From positions 2,976,001-3,040,000 of the forward strand of contig NZ_CP099391.1 in assembly GCF_023913515.1 (NCBI RefSeq): 64,000 nt of DNA, given 5' to 3'. Below the pieces are notes generated by a model, which saw only the letters and a program-made list of their open reading frames with translations, did no database searches and had not been told where the DNA came from. The stretch comes from Natronococcus sp. CG52. Its GTDB lineage: Archaea > Halobacteriota > Halobacteria > Halobacteriales > Natrialbaceae. A program made the position numbers and the translations under genes. Each line of letters begins with the position of its first letter. Within the stretch, counting starts at the first letter, position 1. Positions 42,536-52,471 of the stretch are shown piece after piece.

Positions 42536-43003
42536 CTAGTACGCACCCGACGCGGTGTCGGGAAGACAGACGACCTTTTCGCGGCCGAGTCGATACCGGT
42601 CGACCACACCCCGTTTCTCGAGATCCGTGAGGAGTCGACTAACGGTCGACGACGACCAGCCGTACTCCTCGGCGAGCAGCCGCTGTTTGAACCGGCCGTC
42701 GTGTTGCTCGAGGACCGCGCGCACGTACTCTTCGGGAGTAAACCCGTACTCGAGCAGTTCGTCGCGACTGGTCGGACCGTCCTCCGGATGGACGAGCAGC
42801 CCCTGCGTTTCGTCCTGGCTCGATCTCAGCCTCGAACCGACTCCGTTGCGTCGCGTTGCAGCGCAACCGGAGTCCGCTGACTCTCTGCGCGGGTTGGCAG
42901 GGGAGCCGATCCATAGCTGTTCGACGAGGGTGACACAGTGCCGACCCAGCCGGCCGGCGCGAGCGACGAGTCGCGAGACGGGTGGGGCCTGACGGAGACT
43001 CAT
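42536..43003 (-). CDS. Winged-helix DNA-binding protein
   Basis: A 155-residue protein. The C-terminal half is a winged helix (YVRAVLEQHDGRFKQRLLAE, WSSSTVSRLLTDLEKRGVVD, RYRLGREKVVCLPD) like the C-terminal domain of haloarchaeal membrane-anchored MarR/IclR-type regulators. The N-terminal 70 residues are Arg-rich without a clear fold, which suggests that an original N-terminal membrane or sensor part is lost or that the start lies further in. The ATG at 43003 is the longest reasonable start. It diverges from the M24 gene. Confidence 0.6.
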   Translation of the reverse strand: MSLRQAPPVSRLVARAGRLGRHCVTLVEQLWIGSPANPRRESADSGCAATRRNGVGSRLRSSQDETQGLLVHPEDGPTSRDELLEYGFTPEEYVRAVLEQHDGRFKQRLLAEEYGWSSSTVSRLLTDLEKRGVVDRYRLGREKVVCLPDTASGAY

Positions 43004-43197
43004 TCTAATCGAACCTGGATGCTGGTCGGTAAAAGCGCTATTCGCAAATCCGTCCAAAGGTCGAAGAGTGGCGCGAACTGTGACACGGAGACCGACGAAT
43101 CGGACGCGGTATCGCCGGCCACGCCGTCTCTCGAGGATCGCGGCAGACCGTGTCCCCAGTAACTAGATACTTTGCGCCCTCGTCCGTTTCCGCAACC

Positions 43198-44403
43198 ATG
43201 GCAACGAAACTTCCGGCAGCCGAGTTCGAGAGCCGTCTCGAGCGCGTTCGAGACCGCCTCGAAGAGGCGGATGCCGACGCAGGCGTCTGGTTCGGCGCGA
43301 CGAGCATCGAGTATCTCACCGGCTTCGATCACATCCAGACCGAGCGCCCGGTCGTCCTCGCGACGACGGCAGACCGGGTCGAGGTCACGGTTCCGCGACT
43401 CGAGGCCGAGCGCGTGAGCGCGAACCCCCGGATCGACGCGGTCCACCGCTACGACGACTATCCGGGTGGACGGCCGATCCGGACCGCCGTCGACATGCTC
43501 GAGGGGCTGGGCGTCGACCGCGTCGCGGCGGACGCCGAGGGGGCGCCCGGAACGATGGGCTATCAGGGGCCGCCGCTGACCGAGTTTCTCGAGGTCGAAA
43601 CCCAGGACTGGGTCTCTCGGCTGCGCTGGGAGAAGTCCGACGCGGAAGTCGACTTGATCCGCGAGTCGGCGAAATGGGCGAACCTGGGACACCGTTACCT
43701 CGCCGAGTACACCGAACCCGGCGCGCATCCGGTGACGGTGAGCCAGCGCGCCTCCGCGGACGCCTCGCGAGCGATGTTGGACGCGCTGGGCGACCGCTAC
43801 GTCCCGCGAACCCGCGGCGCCGGCCCCGTCAGCGCGGGCTACATCACCGGCGAACAGACGCGCCTCCCGCACGGCCACACCGCGAACCGACGGCTCGAGG
43901 AGGGAGACGTGCTGGTCACGGGCGCGACGGCGAACGTCGACGGCTACCACTCCGAACTCGAGCGGACGATGTTCGTCGGCGAGCCGAGCGACGAGCAGGC
44001 CCACTACTTCGAACTCATGCTCGAGGCGCAGGATATCGCGATCGAGGCGCTCGGGCCGGGCGTCCCGATCGCGGCCGTCGACCGGGCGGTCTGCAAATAC
44101 TTCGAAGAACAGGGCGTCGCGGACCTCGCCCAGCACCACGTCGGACACAACATCGGACTCGGCGGCCACGAACCGCCGTACATCGACCGGGGCTGGGGCG
44201 ATCACTGCGAGTCCGACCGCACGAGCTACGACGCCGACGACGCGGTGATGCGTCCGGGACACGTCTGGACGATCGAACCCGGCATCTACGCGGAGACGTA
44301 CGGCTACCGCCACTCCGATACGATCGCCGTCACCGAGGACGGGATCGAGTGGCTGACGTACTATCCGCGAGACCTCGAGTCGAACATCGTGCCGGTGGAA
44401 TAG
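43198..44403 (+). CDS. M24-fold (Xaa-Pro peptidase/creatinase-like) protein with altered metal ligands
   Basis: A 401-residue pita-bread protein. The N-terminal creatinase-like domain (about 1-160) has WFGATSIEYLTGFDHIQTER; the C-terminal catalytic domain has HHVGHNIGLGGHEPP and HVWTIEPGIYAE with the expected His and Glu. However, the first metal Asp position (VLVTGATANVD) has no Asp before GA, the second is Glu (YHSELERT instead of SDxxRT), and the last Glu position reads HSDTIAVTE. The pattern resembles metal-free creatinase more than a prolidase. It may be a hydrolase with non-metal chemistry or a changed specificity. ATG 43198 sits after an AGATAC stretch. Confidence 0.7.
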   Translation: MATKLPAAEFESRLERVRDRLEEADADAGVWFGATSIEYLTGFDHIQTERPVVLATTADRVEVTVPRLEAERVSANPRIDAVHRYDDYPGGRPIRTAVDMLEGLGVDRVAADAEGAPGTMGYQGPPLTEFLEVETQDWVSRLRWEKSDAEVDLIRESAKWANLGHRYLAEYTEPGAHPVTVSQRASADASRAMLDALGDRYVPRTRGAGPVSAGYITGEQTRLPHGHTANRRLEEGDVLVTGATANVDGYHSELERTMFVGEPSDEQAHYFELMLEAQDIAIEALGPGVPIAAVDRAVCKYFEEQGVADLAQHHVGHNIGLGGHEPPYIDRGWGDHCESDRTSYDADDAVMRPGHVWTIEPGIYAETYGYRHSDTIAVTEDGIEWLTYYPRDLESNIVPVE

Positions 44404-44473
44404 TCGTCGGTTCCGGATCGAACGGAATGCGTCGACCGCGAGAGTAAAGTCAATTTGTGCTAGTCACACTACC

Positions 44474-45130
44474 GTGGCAGTCTCGTTCGATCTCTTCGGC
44501 ACGCTCGTCGACGCCGACCAGCCCGCGGATCCCGCAGCGGCCGTCGCCGACGAACTCGAGGCCCGCGGCGTCGACGTCCCGCCCTACTGGGACGAGGCGT
44601 ACGCCAGTCCGCACGTCGACGCGCCGGACGGCGCGGAGGTGCCGCTCCCGGTCCACGTCGACCGGGCGCTCGCGAGCCGCGGCGTCGAGTACGAGAACAA
44701 CGCCGTCAGACGGGCGGTCGTCGCGGCGTTCGACCCGGACGTCGAGACCAGGGACGGCGCGCTCGAGGCCGTCGCGGCCGCCCGAGAACGCGGCCCGGTG
44801 GCGATCTGCTCGAACTGCAGCGTCCCCGAACTCGTCGCGCGGACGCTCATCCGATCCGACCTCGAGCGCGAGGAGTTCGACGCTATCGTGACGAGCGTCG
44901 CCTGCGGCTGGCGCAAACCGGCCCCCGGAATCTTCGAACTGACCGCCGACGAACTCGGCGTCCGGCCAGCCGACCTCGTCCACGTCGGCGACGACCCTCG
45001 GACGGACGGCGGGTGCGAGGACGTCGGCGGAACGGCGATCCTACTCGAGGACGTTCCACTCCGTGACGTCCCTGCGAAACTGGCGGCGCTCGAGGGCGGC
45101 GAGGAAACCGAAAGAGGCAGAGAACCGTGA
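44474..45130 (+). CDS. HAD-superfamily hydrolase at the head of the cobalamin operon
   Basis: A 218-residue HAD phosphatase. Motif I is VSFDLFGTLVD, motif II AICSNCSVPE, motif III the Lys of WRKPAPGIFEL, motif IV VGDDPRTDGG. The cap lies between motifs I and II (C1 type). The start is GTG 44474. It lies 37 nt before cbiB and is read with the cobalamin genes. The operon has CobS, CobY, CobT, CobD and CbiZ but no CobC or CobZ, so this HAD protein may dephosphorylate alpha-ribazole phosphate or adenosylcobalamin phosphate; that is inference from position. Confidence 0.7.
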   Translation: MAVSFDLFGTLVDADQPADPAAAVADELEARGVDVPPYWDEAYASPHVDAPDGAEVPLPVHVDRALASRGVEYENNAVRRAVVAAFDPDVETRDGALEAVAAARERGPVAICSNCSVPELVARTLIRSDLEREEFDAIVTSVACGWRKPAPGIFELTADELGVRPADLVHVGDDPRTDGGCEDVGGTAILLEDVPLRDVPAKLAALEGGEETERGREP

Positions 45131-45167
45131 CCCTCCGATCGATCGACGAACGACCGGAGACGCGCGC

Positions 45168-46130
45168 ATGACACTGACGACGGCCCTCCTGATCGGGTTC
45201 GCCCTCGGCCTCGACCGCCTGGTCGGCGAGCCGCCGAACGCGGTCCATCCGGTCGCGTGGCTCGGTCGACTGGTCGGGGCGTTCGACCGGCGCTGGAGCG
45301 ACGACGACCACCGACAGCGGCTGGCCGGTCTCGTGATCGCGCTGGTCGTCCCGCTCGTCCCCGCCGCCGTCGCCGGCGGGGCCGTCCTCGTCGCAGGCGC
45401 GGCCCATCCGATCGCTGCCGCGGTCGTCGCCGGGCTCGTCCTCTTCCTGACGAGCAGTCTGCGAATGCTCCTCGAGCTAACCCGAGAGGTCGTCGCGGCG
45501 ACCGAAAACGACCTCGAGACGGCTCGCGAGCGGAGTCGCGGGCTCGTCGGACGAGAGACGGAACCTCTCACCCCCGAGGAAATCCGCAGTGCGGCCCTCG
45601 AGAGCGCCGCCGAGAACCTCGCGGACGGTCTGGTCGCGACCCTGTTGCCGTTCGCGCTGCTCGCGCCGATCTCGCTGCCCGCCGCGGCGGCCGCCGCCGC
45701 GTGGGTGAAGGGCGTCAACACGCTCGATTCGATGCTCGGCTACCCGTCGAAACCCGTCGGGACCGCGAGCGCGCGCCTCGACGACGTCGTGATGTGGATC
45801 CCCGCCCGAGTGAGCGCCGCGGCGATCGCGATCGCCGCGGCCGATCCGTCGGCGCTCCGGCGGGCCCGGCAGTGGGCGCGAACGCCGCCGTCGCCGAACT
45901 CGGGGTGGCCCATGGCGACGCTCGCCTGCGCCCTCTCGGTGCGACTCGCGAAGCCGGGCGTTTACGATCTGAACTCCGACGCGGAACTGCCGGCGCTCGA
46001 GGACGGCGAGCGAGCGATCGCGCTCGTCGGTCGGGCGGCGATCGTCGCGGCTGCGATCGCGATCGTACTGGGGATCGCACTCGCGTCGCTCCTGGGAACG
46101 CAGCCGACGCTGGCGGTGATCGCGCGATGA
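45168..46130 (+). CDS. cbiB: Adenosylcobinamide-phosphate synthase CbiB
   Basis: A 320-residue membrane protein with four to five hydrophobic segments. ALGLDRLVGEPPNAVHPVAW is the CbiB/CobD signature near the N-terminus, and ALESAAENLADGLVATLLPF, KGVNTLDSMLGYPS and DVVMWIPARVSA follow in family order. It joins aminopropanol phosphate (made by CobD) to adenosylcobyrate at the membrane. The ATG at 45168 is chosen; the earlier frame overlaps the HAD gene. It ends in an ATGA overlap with cobS. Confidence 0.9.
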   Translation: MTLTTALLIGFALGLDRLVGEPPNAVHPVAWLGRLVGAFDRRWSDDDHRQRLAGLVIALVVPLVPAAVAGGAVLVAGAAHPIAAAVVAGLVLFLTSSLRMLLELTREVVAATENDLETARERSRGLVGRETEPLTPEEIRSAALESAAENLADGLVATLLPFALLAPISLPAAAAAAAWVKGVNTLDSMLGYPSKPVGTASARLDDVVMWIPARVSAAAIAIAAADPSALRRARQWARTPPSPNSGWPMATLACALSVRLAKPGVYDLNSDAELPALEDGERAIALVGRAAIVAAAIAIVLGIALASLLGTQPTLAVIAR

Positions 46131-46885
46131 CGCCCTGGATCGCCGCCTGTCGCGGCGCTGTCGGGTTCCTGACGCGCATCCCGGCGAGTCACCGCGACGG
46201 CGACTGGGCGGCCTTCAGAGAGACGCCGACCGCGTTTCCCCTCGTGGGCTATCTCGTGGGCACGCTCGCGGCGATACCGCTGCTCGCGGCTGGAACCCTC
46301 CCGTCACCGACCGTGGCGTTCGGCTATCTGCTCGCGGTGTACGCGGTAACCGGGATCCACCACCTCGACGGCGTCGCCGACCTCGGCGACGCGCTGGTCG
46401 TCCACGGCGACGACGAGCGCCGACGCGAGGTCCTCAAAGATACGACGACCGGTGTCGGCGCGCTGCTTTCTGTCTCGCTCGTCGTCGCCGGACTGGCTCT
46501 CGCGGGGCTCGGCCTCGCCGGTCTCCCGATCCTCGAGGCGGTCACCGTCGCGGTCGCAGCGGAGGTCGGGACGAAGCTCGGGATGGCCGCGCTGGCCTGT
46601 TTCGGGACTGCGAGCCACCCGGGGATGGGGGAGCAGTTCACGACTGCGACGGCGCCGATGTCGTTCGTCGCGCCCGCAGCGGTCGCCGTTCCCGCGGCGG
46701 CGCTCTCCTGGCCGCACCCGGCCGCCGCGGTCGCCCTCTGCGGCGCGCTCGCGGGCGTCGCGCTCCCCTGGCTGTGGTCGAACCGCCACCTCGGCGGTGT
46801 CAACGGCGATATCTTCGGCGCGGCCAACGAGATCGGTCGCGTCGTCGGGGTCCACCTGGGGGTGATCGCGTGGACGCTGTCGTGA
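46127..46885 (+). CDS. cobS: Adenosylcobinamide-GDP ribazoletransferase CobS
   Basis: A 252-residue polytopic membrane protein. RGAVGFLTRIPA begins it; FPLVGYLVG, GIHHLDGVADLGDALVV (with acidic metal residues) and GGVNGDIFGAANEIG are the CobS motifs in order. It joins adenosylcobinamide-GDP with alpha-ribazole (phosphate) to give cobalamin (phosphate). The start overlaps the cbiB stop (ATGA) and its own 3' end overlaps cobY by 16 nt, so the three are translationally coupled. Confidence 0.92.
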   Translation: MTPWIAACRGAVGFLTRIPASHRDGDWAAFRETPTAFPLVGYLVGTLAAIPLLAAGTLPSPTVAFGYLLAVYAVTGIHHLDGVADLGDALVVHGDDERRREVLKDTTTGVGALLSVSLVVAGLALAGLGLAGLPILEAVTVAVAAEVGTKLGMAALACFGTASHPGMGEQFTTATAPMSFVAPAAVAVPAAALSWPHPAAAVALCGALAGVALPWLWSNRHLGGVNGDIFGAANEIGRVVGVHLGVIAWTLS

Positions 46886-47445
46886 TGTGCGGCGGGAAAG
46901 GGACCCGCCTCGAGAGTCCCCACGAGAAGCCGCTCCATCCGATCGACGGCACGGCCATGATCGACCGCGTGCTGGCGGGGTTCGAGGAAAGCGCCGTCGA
47001 GACGATCTTCGCGGCCGTCTCGCCCAACGCACTGGAGACGCGCGAGCACCTCGAGCGAGCCGGCTCGGTTCGGACGATCGAGACCGCCGGAGAGGGTTAC
47101 GTGACCGATCTGCTGGCGGTTCTCGAGCGTTCTGCGATCGAGCCGCCGGTTCTCACGGTCGCGGCGGACGTTCCACTGCTCGAGGCACCCGTCGTCGATC
47201 GAATCCTCGCGACTCACGGCGACAGCGATGCCTCGCGAACGGTTTGCGTCCCCGCGTCTCTGAAGCGACGACTCGGCGTCAGCGTCGAGGCGCGACTCGA
47301 GTCCGCCCCCCACCTCGCGCCGACCGGGGTCAACGTCGTCGGCAGGGTAGAAAAATCCATGACTGACGTGAGCTACGACCCGCGACTGGCAGTGAACGTG
47401 AACCGCCTCGAAGACGCTCGAATCGCGGAGGAGCGATGCGAGTAG
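46870..47445 (+). CDS. cobY: Adenosylcobinamide-phosphate guanylyltransferase CobY
   Basis: A 191-residue MobA/CobY-type nucleotidyltransferase. [16 protein letters not shown] is the GTP-binding start (translated from GTG 46870), followed by [32 protein letters not shown] and [16 protein letters not shown]. CobY replaces the bacterial CobU in archaea and makes adenosylcobinamide-GDP for CobS. The start overlaps the end of cobS by 16 nt, and its end overlaps the start of cobT by 10 nt. Confidence 0.9.
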   Translation: MDAVVMCGGKGTRLESPHEKPLHPIDGTAMIDRVLAGFEESAVETIFAAVSPNALETREHLERAGSVRTIETAGEGYVTDLLAVLERSAIEPPVLTVAADVPLLEAPVVDRILATHGDSDASRTVCVPASLKRRLGVSVEARLESAPHLAPTGVNVVGRVEKSMTDVSYDPRLAVNVNRLEDARIAEERCE

Positions 47446-48479
47446 TGCTCGCCGCCGGGACGACCGAGACGGCGCTGATCGACGGCATCAGCGCTGCCGG
47501 CGCCGCCCCGGAGCTGATGGCGCACACGCCGTCGGCCGACGCCGAGATTCTCGTCTACGGTGCGCCGACGGCCGCGCCGGTGACGCCGGTGAGTCCGAGC
47601 GGCTGTCCGACACCCGCGGCCGTGACCCGTGCCGTCAGAGAAGTCATCGGCTTCGAGGTCGCAGTCGTCGACGCGGGGCTCGGCGAACCGACGGCCGCGC
47701 CGACGGTCGACTTCGGCGTCGAACCCGGAACGGACGTCCGGGAGTCCGAGGCCGTTCCCGGGGCGAGCAAGTATTTTTCTCGCGCGCGCGAGTACGGTCG
47801 GCGCCTTCCCGACGACGAACTCGTGATCGGGGAGACGGTTCCCGGCGGAACGACGACGGCACTCGGCGTGCTGAGCGCCCTCGGCGAACCCGGCGGCGTC
47901 TCCTCCTCGCTTCCGCAGAATCCGCTCGAGCGGAAGCGCCGCGCCGTCGAGACGGGACTGGCCGAAAGCGGCCTCGAACCGGGCGACTGCGAGGGGTCAC
48001 CCCTCCAAGCGATCCGGGCCGTCGGCGACCCCGTCCAGCCCACGGTCGCCGGTATCGCGGCCGGCGCGCTCGAGGCCGGCACCGACGTGACCCTCGCGGG
48101 CGGCACGCAGATGGTCGCGATCGCCGCCGTCCTCCGCCACGCCGGGATCGGCGCCCCGGTAACGATCGCGACGACCTCGTTCGTCGCGGACGAGCAGGGA
48201 GAGGCCCTCCCGGCCGCCTGCGACCGGCTCGACTGCGATCTGACCGTGACCGATCCCGGCTTCGACGAGCGCGACCACGTCGCGATGGCGCGCTACTGCG
48301 CCGGCGAGGCGAAGGAGGGGGTCGCGATGGGCGGCGCGCTCTCGCTCGTTCCCGACGATCGGATGGCGGCGGTCAGGGACCGATTCGAGGCCGCCTGTGT
48401 GCGACTCGGCATCGAAGACGAAAACGGGGCCGACGACGACCGTCCAACCGAACCGCCGGAGGGGGCGCATGGATCCTGA
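47436..48479 (+). CDS. cobT: Archaeal CobT-type phosphoribosyltransferase (lower-ligand activation)
   Basis: A 347-residue protein of the archaeal CobT family (nicotinate-nucleotide-dependent). It starts [20 protein letters not shown] and carries the family blocks [48 protein letters not shown] and [18 protein letters not shown]. It transfers phosphoribose to a base such as dimethylbenzimidazole or adenine for CobS. It overlaps both neighbours by about 10 nt, which supports one operon. Confidence 0.85.
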   Translation: MRVVLAAGTTETALIDGISAAGAAPELMAHTPSADAEILVYGAPTAAPVTPVSPSGCPTPAAVTRAVREVIGFEVAVVDAGLGEPTAAPTVDFGVEPGTDVRESEAVPGASKYFSRAREYGRRLPDDELVIGETVPGGTTTALGVLSALGEPGGVSSSLPQNPLERKRRAVETGLAESGLEPGDCEGSPLQAIRAVGDPVQPTVAGIAAGALEAGTDVTLAGGTQMVAIAAVLRHAGIGAPVTIATTSFVADEQGEALPAACDRLDCDLTVTDPGFDERDHVAMARYCAGEAKEGVAMGGALSLVPDDRMAAVRDRFEAACVRLGIEDENGADDDRPTEPPEGAHGS

Positions 48480-49497
48480 CGCGATTCGCACGGGGGTGCG
48501 GGTGCCCCACGGCGGCGAACCCGACCGCGAGATTCTGGACTTCTCGGCGAACACCAACCCCGAGGCGCCCGAGGGAACCGCCGAGGTCTACCGGGAGGCC
48601 CTCGAAGCGTCCCGTCGCTACCCGGACGACGTCTACCCCGAGTACCGAGCCGCCGCGGCCGATTTCGTCGGCTGCGAGCCCGAGCGCGTCGTTCCCACGC
48701 CGGGCGGACTCGCGGCGATACGGCTGGCGATGGAGTGCTCGCTCGAGCCGGGTGACGACGCGCTCGTCCCCTACCCGAGCTTCGGCGAGTACGCCCGCGA
48801 GGTCCGTCTCCAAGGGGCGACGCCCGTGTTTACGCGCGTCACCGACCTGCTCGAGATTCGAACCGACGTGCTCGAGACCGTCGCGCTGGCCGTCGTCTGT
48901 ACTCCGAACAACCCAACCGGTCGGGCGGTCGATCCCGACGCGCTGGCATCGTTCGCGGCTCGCTGCGGCGAGGCGGGCGCGACGCTGCTGGTCGACGAGG
49001 CGTTTCTGGGGTTTACCGACCTGCCGTCGGCGGCCGAACTGGACCACCGCCACGTCGTGGTTGCGCGCTCGCTCACCAAACTGTTCGGTCGCCCCGGCCT
49101 CCGGGCCGGCTTCGCGGTCGCGACGGGAGAGCGGCGCGATTCGCTCGAGACGGCTCGTCGCACCTGGTCGCTCGGGACGCCGGCTGCACGCGTCGGCACC
49201 CACTGTCTGCGTCAGGATGCGTTCGTCCGGGAGACGCGCGACCGCGTCCATCGAGAGCGCGACCGCGTTCGAGATGCACTCTCGAGTCGGTTTACGGTCG
49301 TCCCGTCGGACGCGCCCTACCTCCTGTGTGACGTCGGCGACCGCGACGTCTCCGACGTGCTCGAGACGGCACGCGAGCGCGGCGTCGCCGTCCGAGACGC
49401 CACGACCTTCCGCGGGCTCGACTCGCACGTCCGGGTCGCCGTCAAGGGCCGCGCGGCGAACGACCGACTGCTCGCGGCGCTCGGCGCTGACTCATGA
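48469..49497 (+). CDS. cobD: L-threonine-phosphate decarboxylase CobD
   Basis: A 342-residue PLP enzyme of fold type [16 protein letters not shown] opens it; [27 protein letters not shown] and the PLP Lys in [17 protein letters not shown] follow. It makes aminopropanol phosphate for CbiB. The ATG at 48469 overlaps the cobT stop. It overlaps cbiZ by ATGA. A histidinol-phosphate aminotransferase would look similar, but the gene context decides. Confidence 0.85.
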   Translation: MDPDAIRTGVRVPHGGEPDREILDFSANTNPEAPEGTAEVYREALEASRRYPDDVYPEYRAAAADFVGCEPERVVPTPGGLAAIRLAMECSLEPGDDALVPYPSFGEYAREVRLQGATPVFTRVTDLLEIRTDVLETVALAVVCTPNNPTGRAVDPDALASFAARCGEAGATLLVDEAFLGFTDLPSAAELDHRHVVVARSLTKLFGRPGLRAGFAVATGERRDSLETARRTWSLGTPAARVGTHCLRQDAFVRETRDRVHRERDRVRDALSSRFTVVPSDAPYLLCDVGDRDVSDVLETARERGVAVRDATTFRGLDSHVRVAVKGRAANDRLLAALGADS

Positions 49498-50273
49498 CCG
49501 ATACTCCCGCTGAAGGGGGCGAATACGCCCGATACCGCGACGGCGTGTTCCAGCTTCGCCGCTCGGACGCCGAGTGGCTCTCGACCGGCTGGAACGGCGG
49601 CCGCTGGCAGGCCGACTGCGCGTACAACGTTTCGGTCCCGGAGGGATGGGAGCGGACCGACCTCGAGCGGTACGCGAGCGAGCGACTCGAGCGGGCCGGG
49701 TTCGCGAATTCGGGGCCCGTCCTGTTCACGGGTGTCGACGTCGCGGACGCGCGCGGCGCCCGCTGCGGGCCGGTGACCGTTTACGCGACCGCCGGCGTCT
49801 CGAACCCGGCGGCCCTGCCGATGGATCCCGCGGACGGCTCACTTCCCGACACGGATGCGCCGAAGACGGACGAGTCGGCGACGGAGCCGCCGACGGGAAC
49901 CGTCAACCTCGTCGTCTACACGACCCGACGGCTTTCCGAGGGTGCCCTCCCGAACGTGCTCACGGTCGCCGCCGAGGCGAAGGCGGCGACGCTGCTCGCG
50001 GAGACCGGGTTTCCGGGAACGACCACGGACGCGGTGATCGTCGGACACGATCCGGCCGGTCCCGCCGCGGCGTTCTCGGGCAGCGGGACCGCCGTCGGCG
50101 CGGCGACTCGAGCCTGCGTTCGCGACGCCGTTCGGGCCTCGTTGCGGGCCCACTACGACGGTACCGACGTCGCCCTCCCCGACTCGGTCGAGGACGCGAA
50201 ATACGGCGTCTCGACCGACGTTCGGACGGCGCCGGTTCGACCGCGATCCGAGCCGGGTCCCGACGGGACGTGA
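49494..50273 (+). CDS. cbiZ: Adenosylcobinamide amidohydrolase CbiZ
   Basis: A 259-residue protein with the CbiZ pattern: FTGVDVADARGARCGPVTVY, TAGVSNPAALP, VNLVVYTTRRLSEGALPNVL, KAATLLAETGFPGTTTDAV and an ending FSGSGTAVG. CbiZ cleaves the aminopropanol arm of cobinamides with the wrong lower ligand so that the corrinoid can be rebuilt. It closes the cobalamin operon (ATGA overlap with cobD); a salvage role is thus added to the late synthesis set. A Pro/Asp/Glu-rich loop near 125-135 is a local insertion. Confidence 0.85.
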   Translation: MTDTPAEGGEYARYRDGVFQLRRSDAEWLSTGWNGGRWQADCAYNVSVPEGWERTDLERYASERLERAGFANSGPVLFTGVDVADARGARCGPVTVYATAGVSNPAALPMDPADGSLPDTDAPKTDESATEPPTGTVNLVVYTTRRLSEGALPNVLTVAAEAKAATLLAETGFPGTTTDAVIVGHDPAGPAAAFSGSGTAVGAATRACVRDAVRASLRAHYDGTDVALPDSVEDAKYGVSTDVRTAPVRPRSEPGPDGT

Positions 50274-50290
50274 CCGAGCGGCGCCGACGC

Positions 50291-52420
50291 CTACGACAGC
50301 CGGAGGAACCGCCGATCGTCGGCTCGCTCCTCGGTCGCGGGGTACATGATGACGAAGTTCCCGTCGGTGAGCGTCGAAATGCTCTTGGGCAGCGTCTGCA
50401 GCTCGGAGTGCCATCCGATGTCGTTTCGACGCGAGCTTATACAGACGACGAGGTCGTCCGAGCGCACCTCGTCACGTAACGTTGCGAGCAGCTCCTTCCA
50501 ATCGGCTATTTTCTCGAACTCGCCGGGTGCCTCGGGTTCGACGAGCGAGAACAGTCGTTCGAACTGCTCCGGGTCGCCGCCGACGGCGAGCCCGCGAATC
50601 GGCGCTCCCGTATCCTCCGAGACGAGTTTGACGGTGTGTAGCGCTTCGTAGAAGCCGTCGTTGCGATCGATCCCCGGCGGAAGCACGAGGACGATCCGCT
50701 GCGTCGTATTGAGCGGTTCGCGAACCCGTCCGACGAGCGTCAGTTGTGCGGTCCGGATCAGGACCTGGTCGATGATGTGGCCGAAGACGTTCTGGGCTCG
50801 CGACCGGGCGCCGTCCCACCCGATGACGAGCGTCGTGATCCGGTTTTCGGCCGCCGAGCGAACGATGCCGGACGCGATATTGTGGTTGATCCGGGTGTGA
50901 TCTTCGATCGGAACCTCCGCACCCGACGCGTACTCCTCGACGCCCTCGAGGACGTCCTCGGCCTCGGCGACCTGCGCTTCGGTCCGGGTGTTTCGATCCG
51001 GCCGGACGACCGAGACCGTGTGAATGGGCTCCTCGGCGCGTTCGTTGCGGATTGTGAATGCGAGGTTCAGGAGCGATTCCACGTGCTTCGAGCCCTTCGA
51101 GACCGGAACGAGGATCCGCTGCGGCGTGTCGCTCGGATCGTACGCCTCGCGTTCCCGCGAGCGAACGAGCGCGCCGCCGGCCCGTTCGACGAGCGCGGGA
51201 CTGACGAGGCTCACGACGAGGATCATCAGGACGACGCCGTTGATCATGTTCTGATCGAAGCCGGGAATCTCGGCGTCGAAACCGATCTGGACGATCGCGA
51301 GCGCGGCGGCCGCCTGTCCGACGGACAGGCCGAACATGCCGAGCACTTCGTCCCGATCGTAGCCGTAGATCCGCCCCGTCGCCCACGACGCGGCGAACTT
51401 CGTCACGGCGACCATGACGATCAGCGAGCCGGCGATGAGGAGCGTGTCGAACCCTTCGAGGAGAACGCGGGCGTCGACGAGCATCCCGACCGAGAGCAGG
51501 AAGAAGGGGATGAACAGCGCGTTGCCGACGAACTCGATCCGGTTCATCAGCGGACCCGTCTCGGGAATCAGCCGGTTGAGCGTGAGCCCCGCGAGGAACG
51601 CGCCGATGATGTGCTCGACGCCGACCAGTTCGGCGAGGAACGCACAGAGGAACAGCACGGCCATGACGAACAGGAACTCGAAGTAGCTCTCCTCGGAGTG
51701 GCTCCGGAAGAACCACCGGCCGAGTCGCGGCACGAGCAGCCAGACGCCGACGAAGAAGACCGTCAGCCCGACCGCGAGCTGCGTCCAGAAGGCGGCGTCG
51801 AGCGCGCCGCCGACCGACGCGACCACGACCGCGAGCACGAGCAGCGCGAGCGTGTCCGTCAGGATCGTACCGCCGATCGTCGCCGTCATCGCCTCGTTCT
51901 TCGCGATCCCCAGGCGGTTGACGACCGGGTAGGCGAGCAGCGTGTGCGAGGAGAAAATCGCCGCGAACAGCGACGCCGCCGCGAACGTCAGCTCCAGCAC
52001 GTAGACGCCGACGACGGTCCCGACCGCTTGCGGGATCACGAACGAGAACAACCCGAAGACGATGCTGCGATCCTTGTACTCGATGAACTGGTTGAGGTTG
52101 ATCTCGAGCCCCGCGATGAACATCAGGTAGACCAACCCGACCTCGCCGAGCAGCTGGATCGTGTCGTCGCGCTCGAGCAGATTCGCTCCGTTGGGGCCGA
52201 TCGCGGCACCGATCAGGATGATGCCGACGATCCCCGGCAGGCGGTAGCGCTTGAGGACGAGCGGCGCGACGAGGAAGATTACCATCGCGAGTCCGAAGAT
52301 GAGAACGGGATCCTCGAACGGCGGCTGCAGCGAGGGGCCCGTCGCCAGCGGAGAACGCAGCTCGAGGACCGACGACCAGGTCTGTCCCGGAGGGCGCATC
52401 GGATACGTGCTTTCGATCAC
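50291..52420 (-). CDS. CPA2-family cation:proton antiporter with C-terminal universal stress domains
   Basis: A 709-residue protein. The first about 400 residues form 12-13 hydrophobic helices of the KefB/NapA-type antiporter ([84 protein letters not shown]). The rest is a Usp-like region ([35 protein letters not shown]). An alternative start seven codons in ([10 protein letters not shown], 52399) is possible. It moves Na+ or K+ against H+; the Usp domains may sense nucleotides. It is the last gene of a three-gene unit with the Usp and Lrp/TrkA-C proteins. Confidence 0.85.
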   Translation of the reverse strand: MIESTYPMRPPGQTWSSVLELRSPLATGPSLQPPFEDPVLIFGLAMVIFLVAPLVLKRYRLPGIVGIILIGAAIGPNGANLLERDDTIQLLGEVGLVYLMFIAGLEINLNQFIEYKDRSIVFGLFSFVIPQAVGTVVGVYVLELTFAAASLFAAIFSSHTLLAYPVVNRLGIAKNEAMTATIGGTILTDTLALLVLAVVVASVGGALDAAFWTQLAVGLTVFFVGVWLLVPRLGRWFFRSHSEESYFEFLFVMAVLFLCAFLAELVGVEHIIGAFLAGLTLNRLIPETGPLMNRIEFVGNALFIPFFLLSVGMLVDARVLLEGFDTLLIAGSLIVMVAVTKFAASWATGRIYGYDRDEVLGMFGLSVGQAAAALAIVQIGFDAEIPGFDQNMINGVVLMILVVSLVSPALVERAGGALVRSREREAYDPSDTPQRILVPVSKGSKHVESLLNLAFTIRNERAEEPIHTVSVVRPDRNTRTEAQVAEAEDVLEGVEEYASGAEVPIEDHTRINHNIASGIVRSAAENRITTLVIGWDGARSRAQNVFGHIIDQVLIRTAQLTLVGRVREPLNTTQRIVLVLPPGIDRNDGFYEALHTVKLVSEDTGAPIRGLAVGGDPEQFERLFSLVEPEAPGEFEKIADWKELLATLRDEVRSDDLVVCISSRRNDIGWHSELQTLPKSISTLTDGNFVIMYPATEERADDRRFLRLS

Positions 52421-52471
52421 TGTTTTCGGTGTTGATAGTTCGGGTATCGCAATAATACTCGCCGTCGCCGG

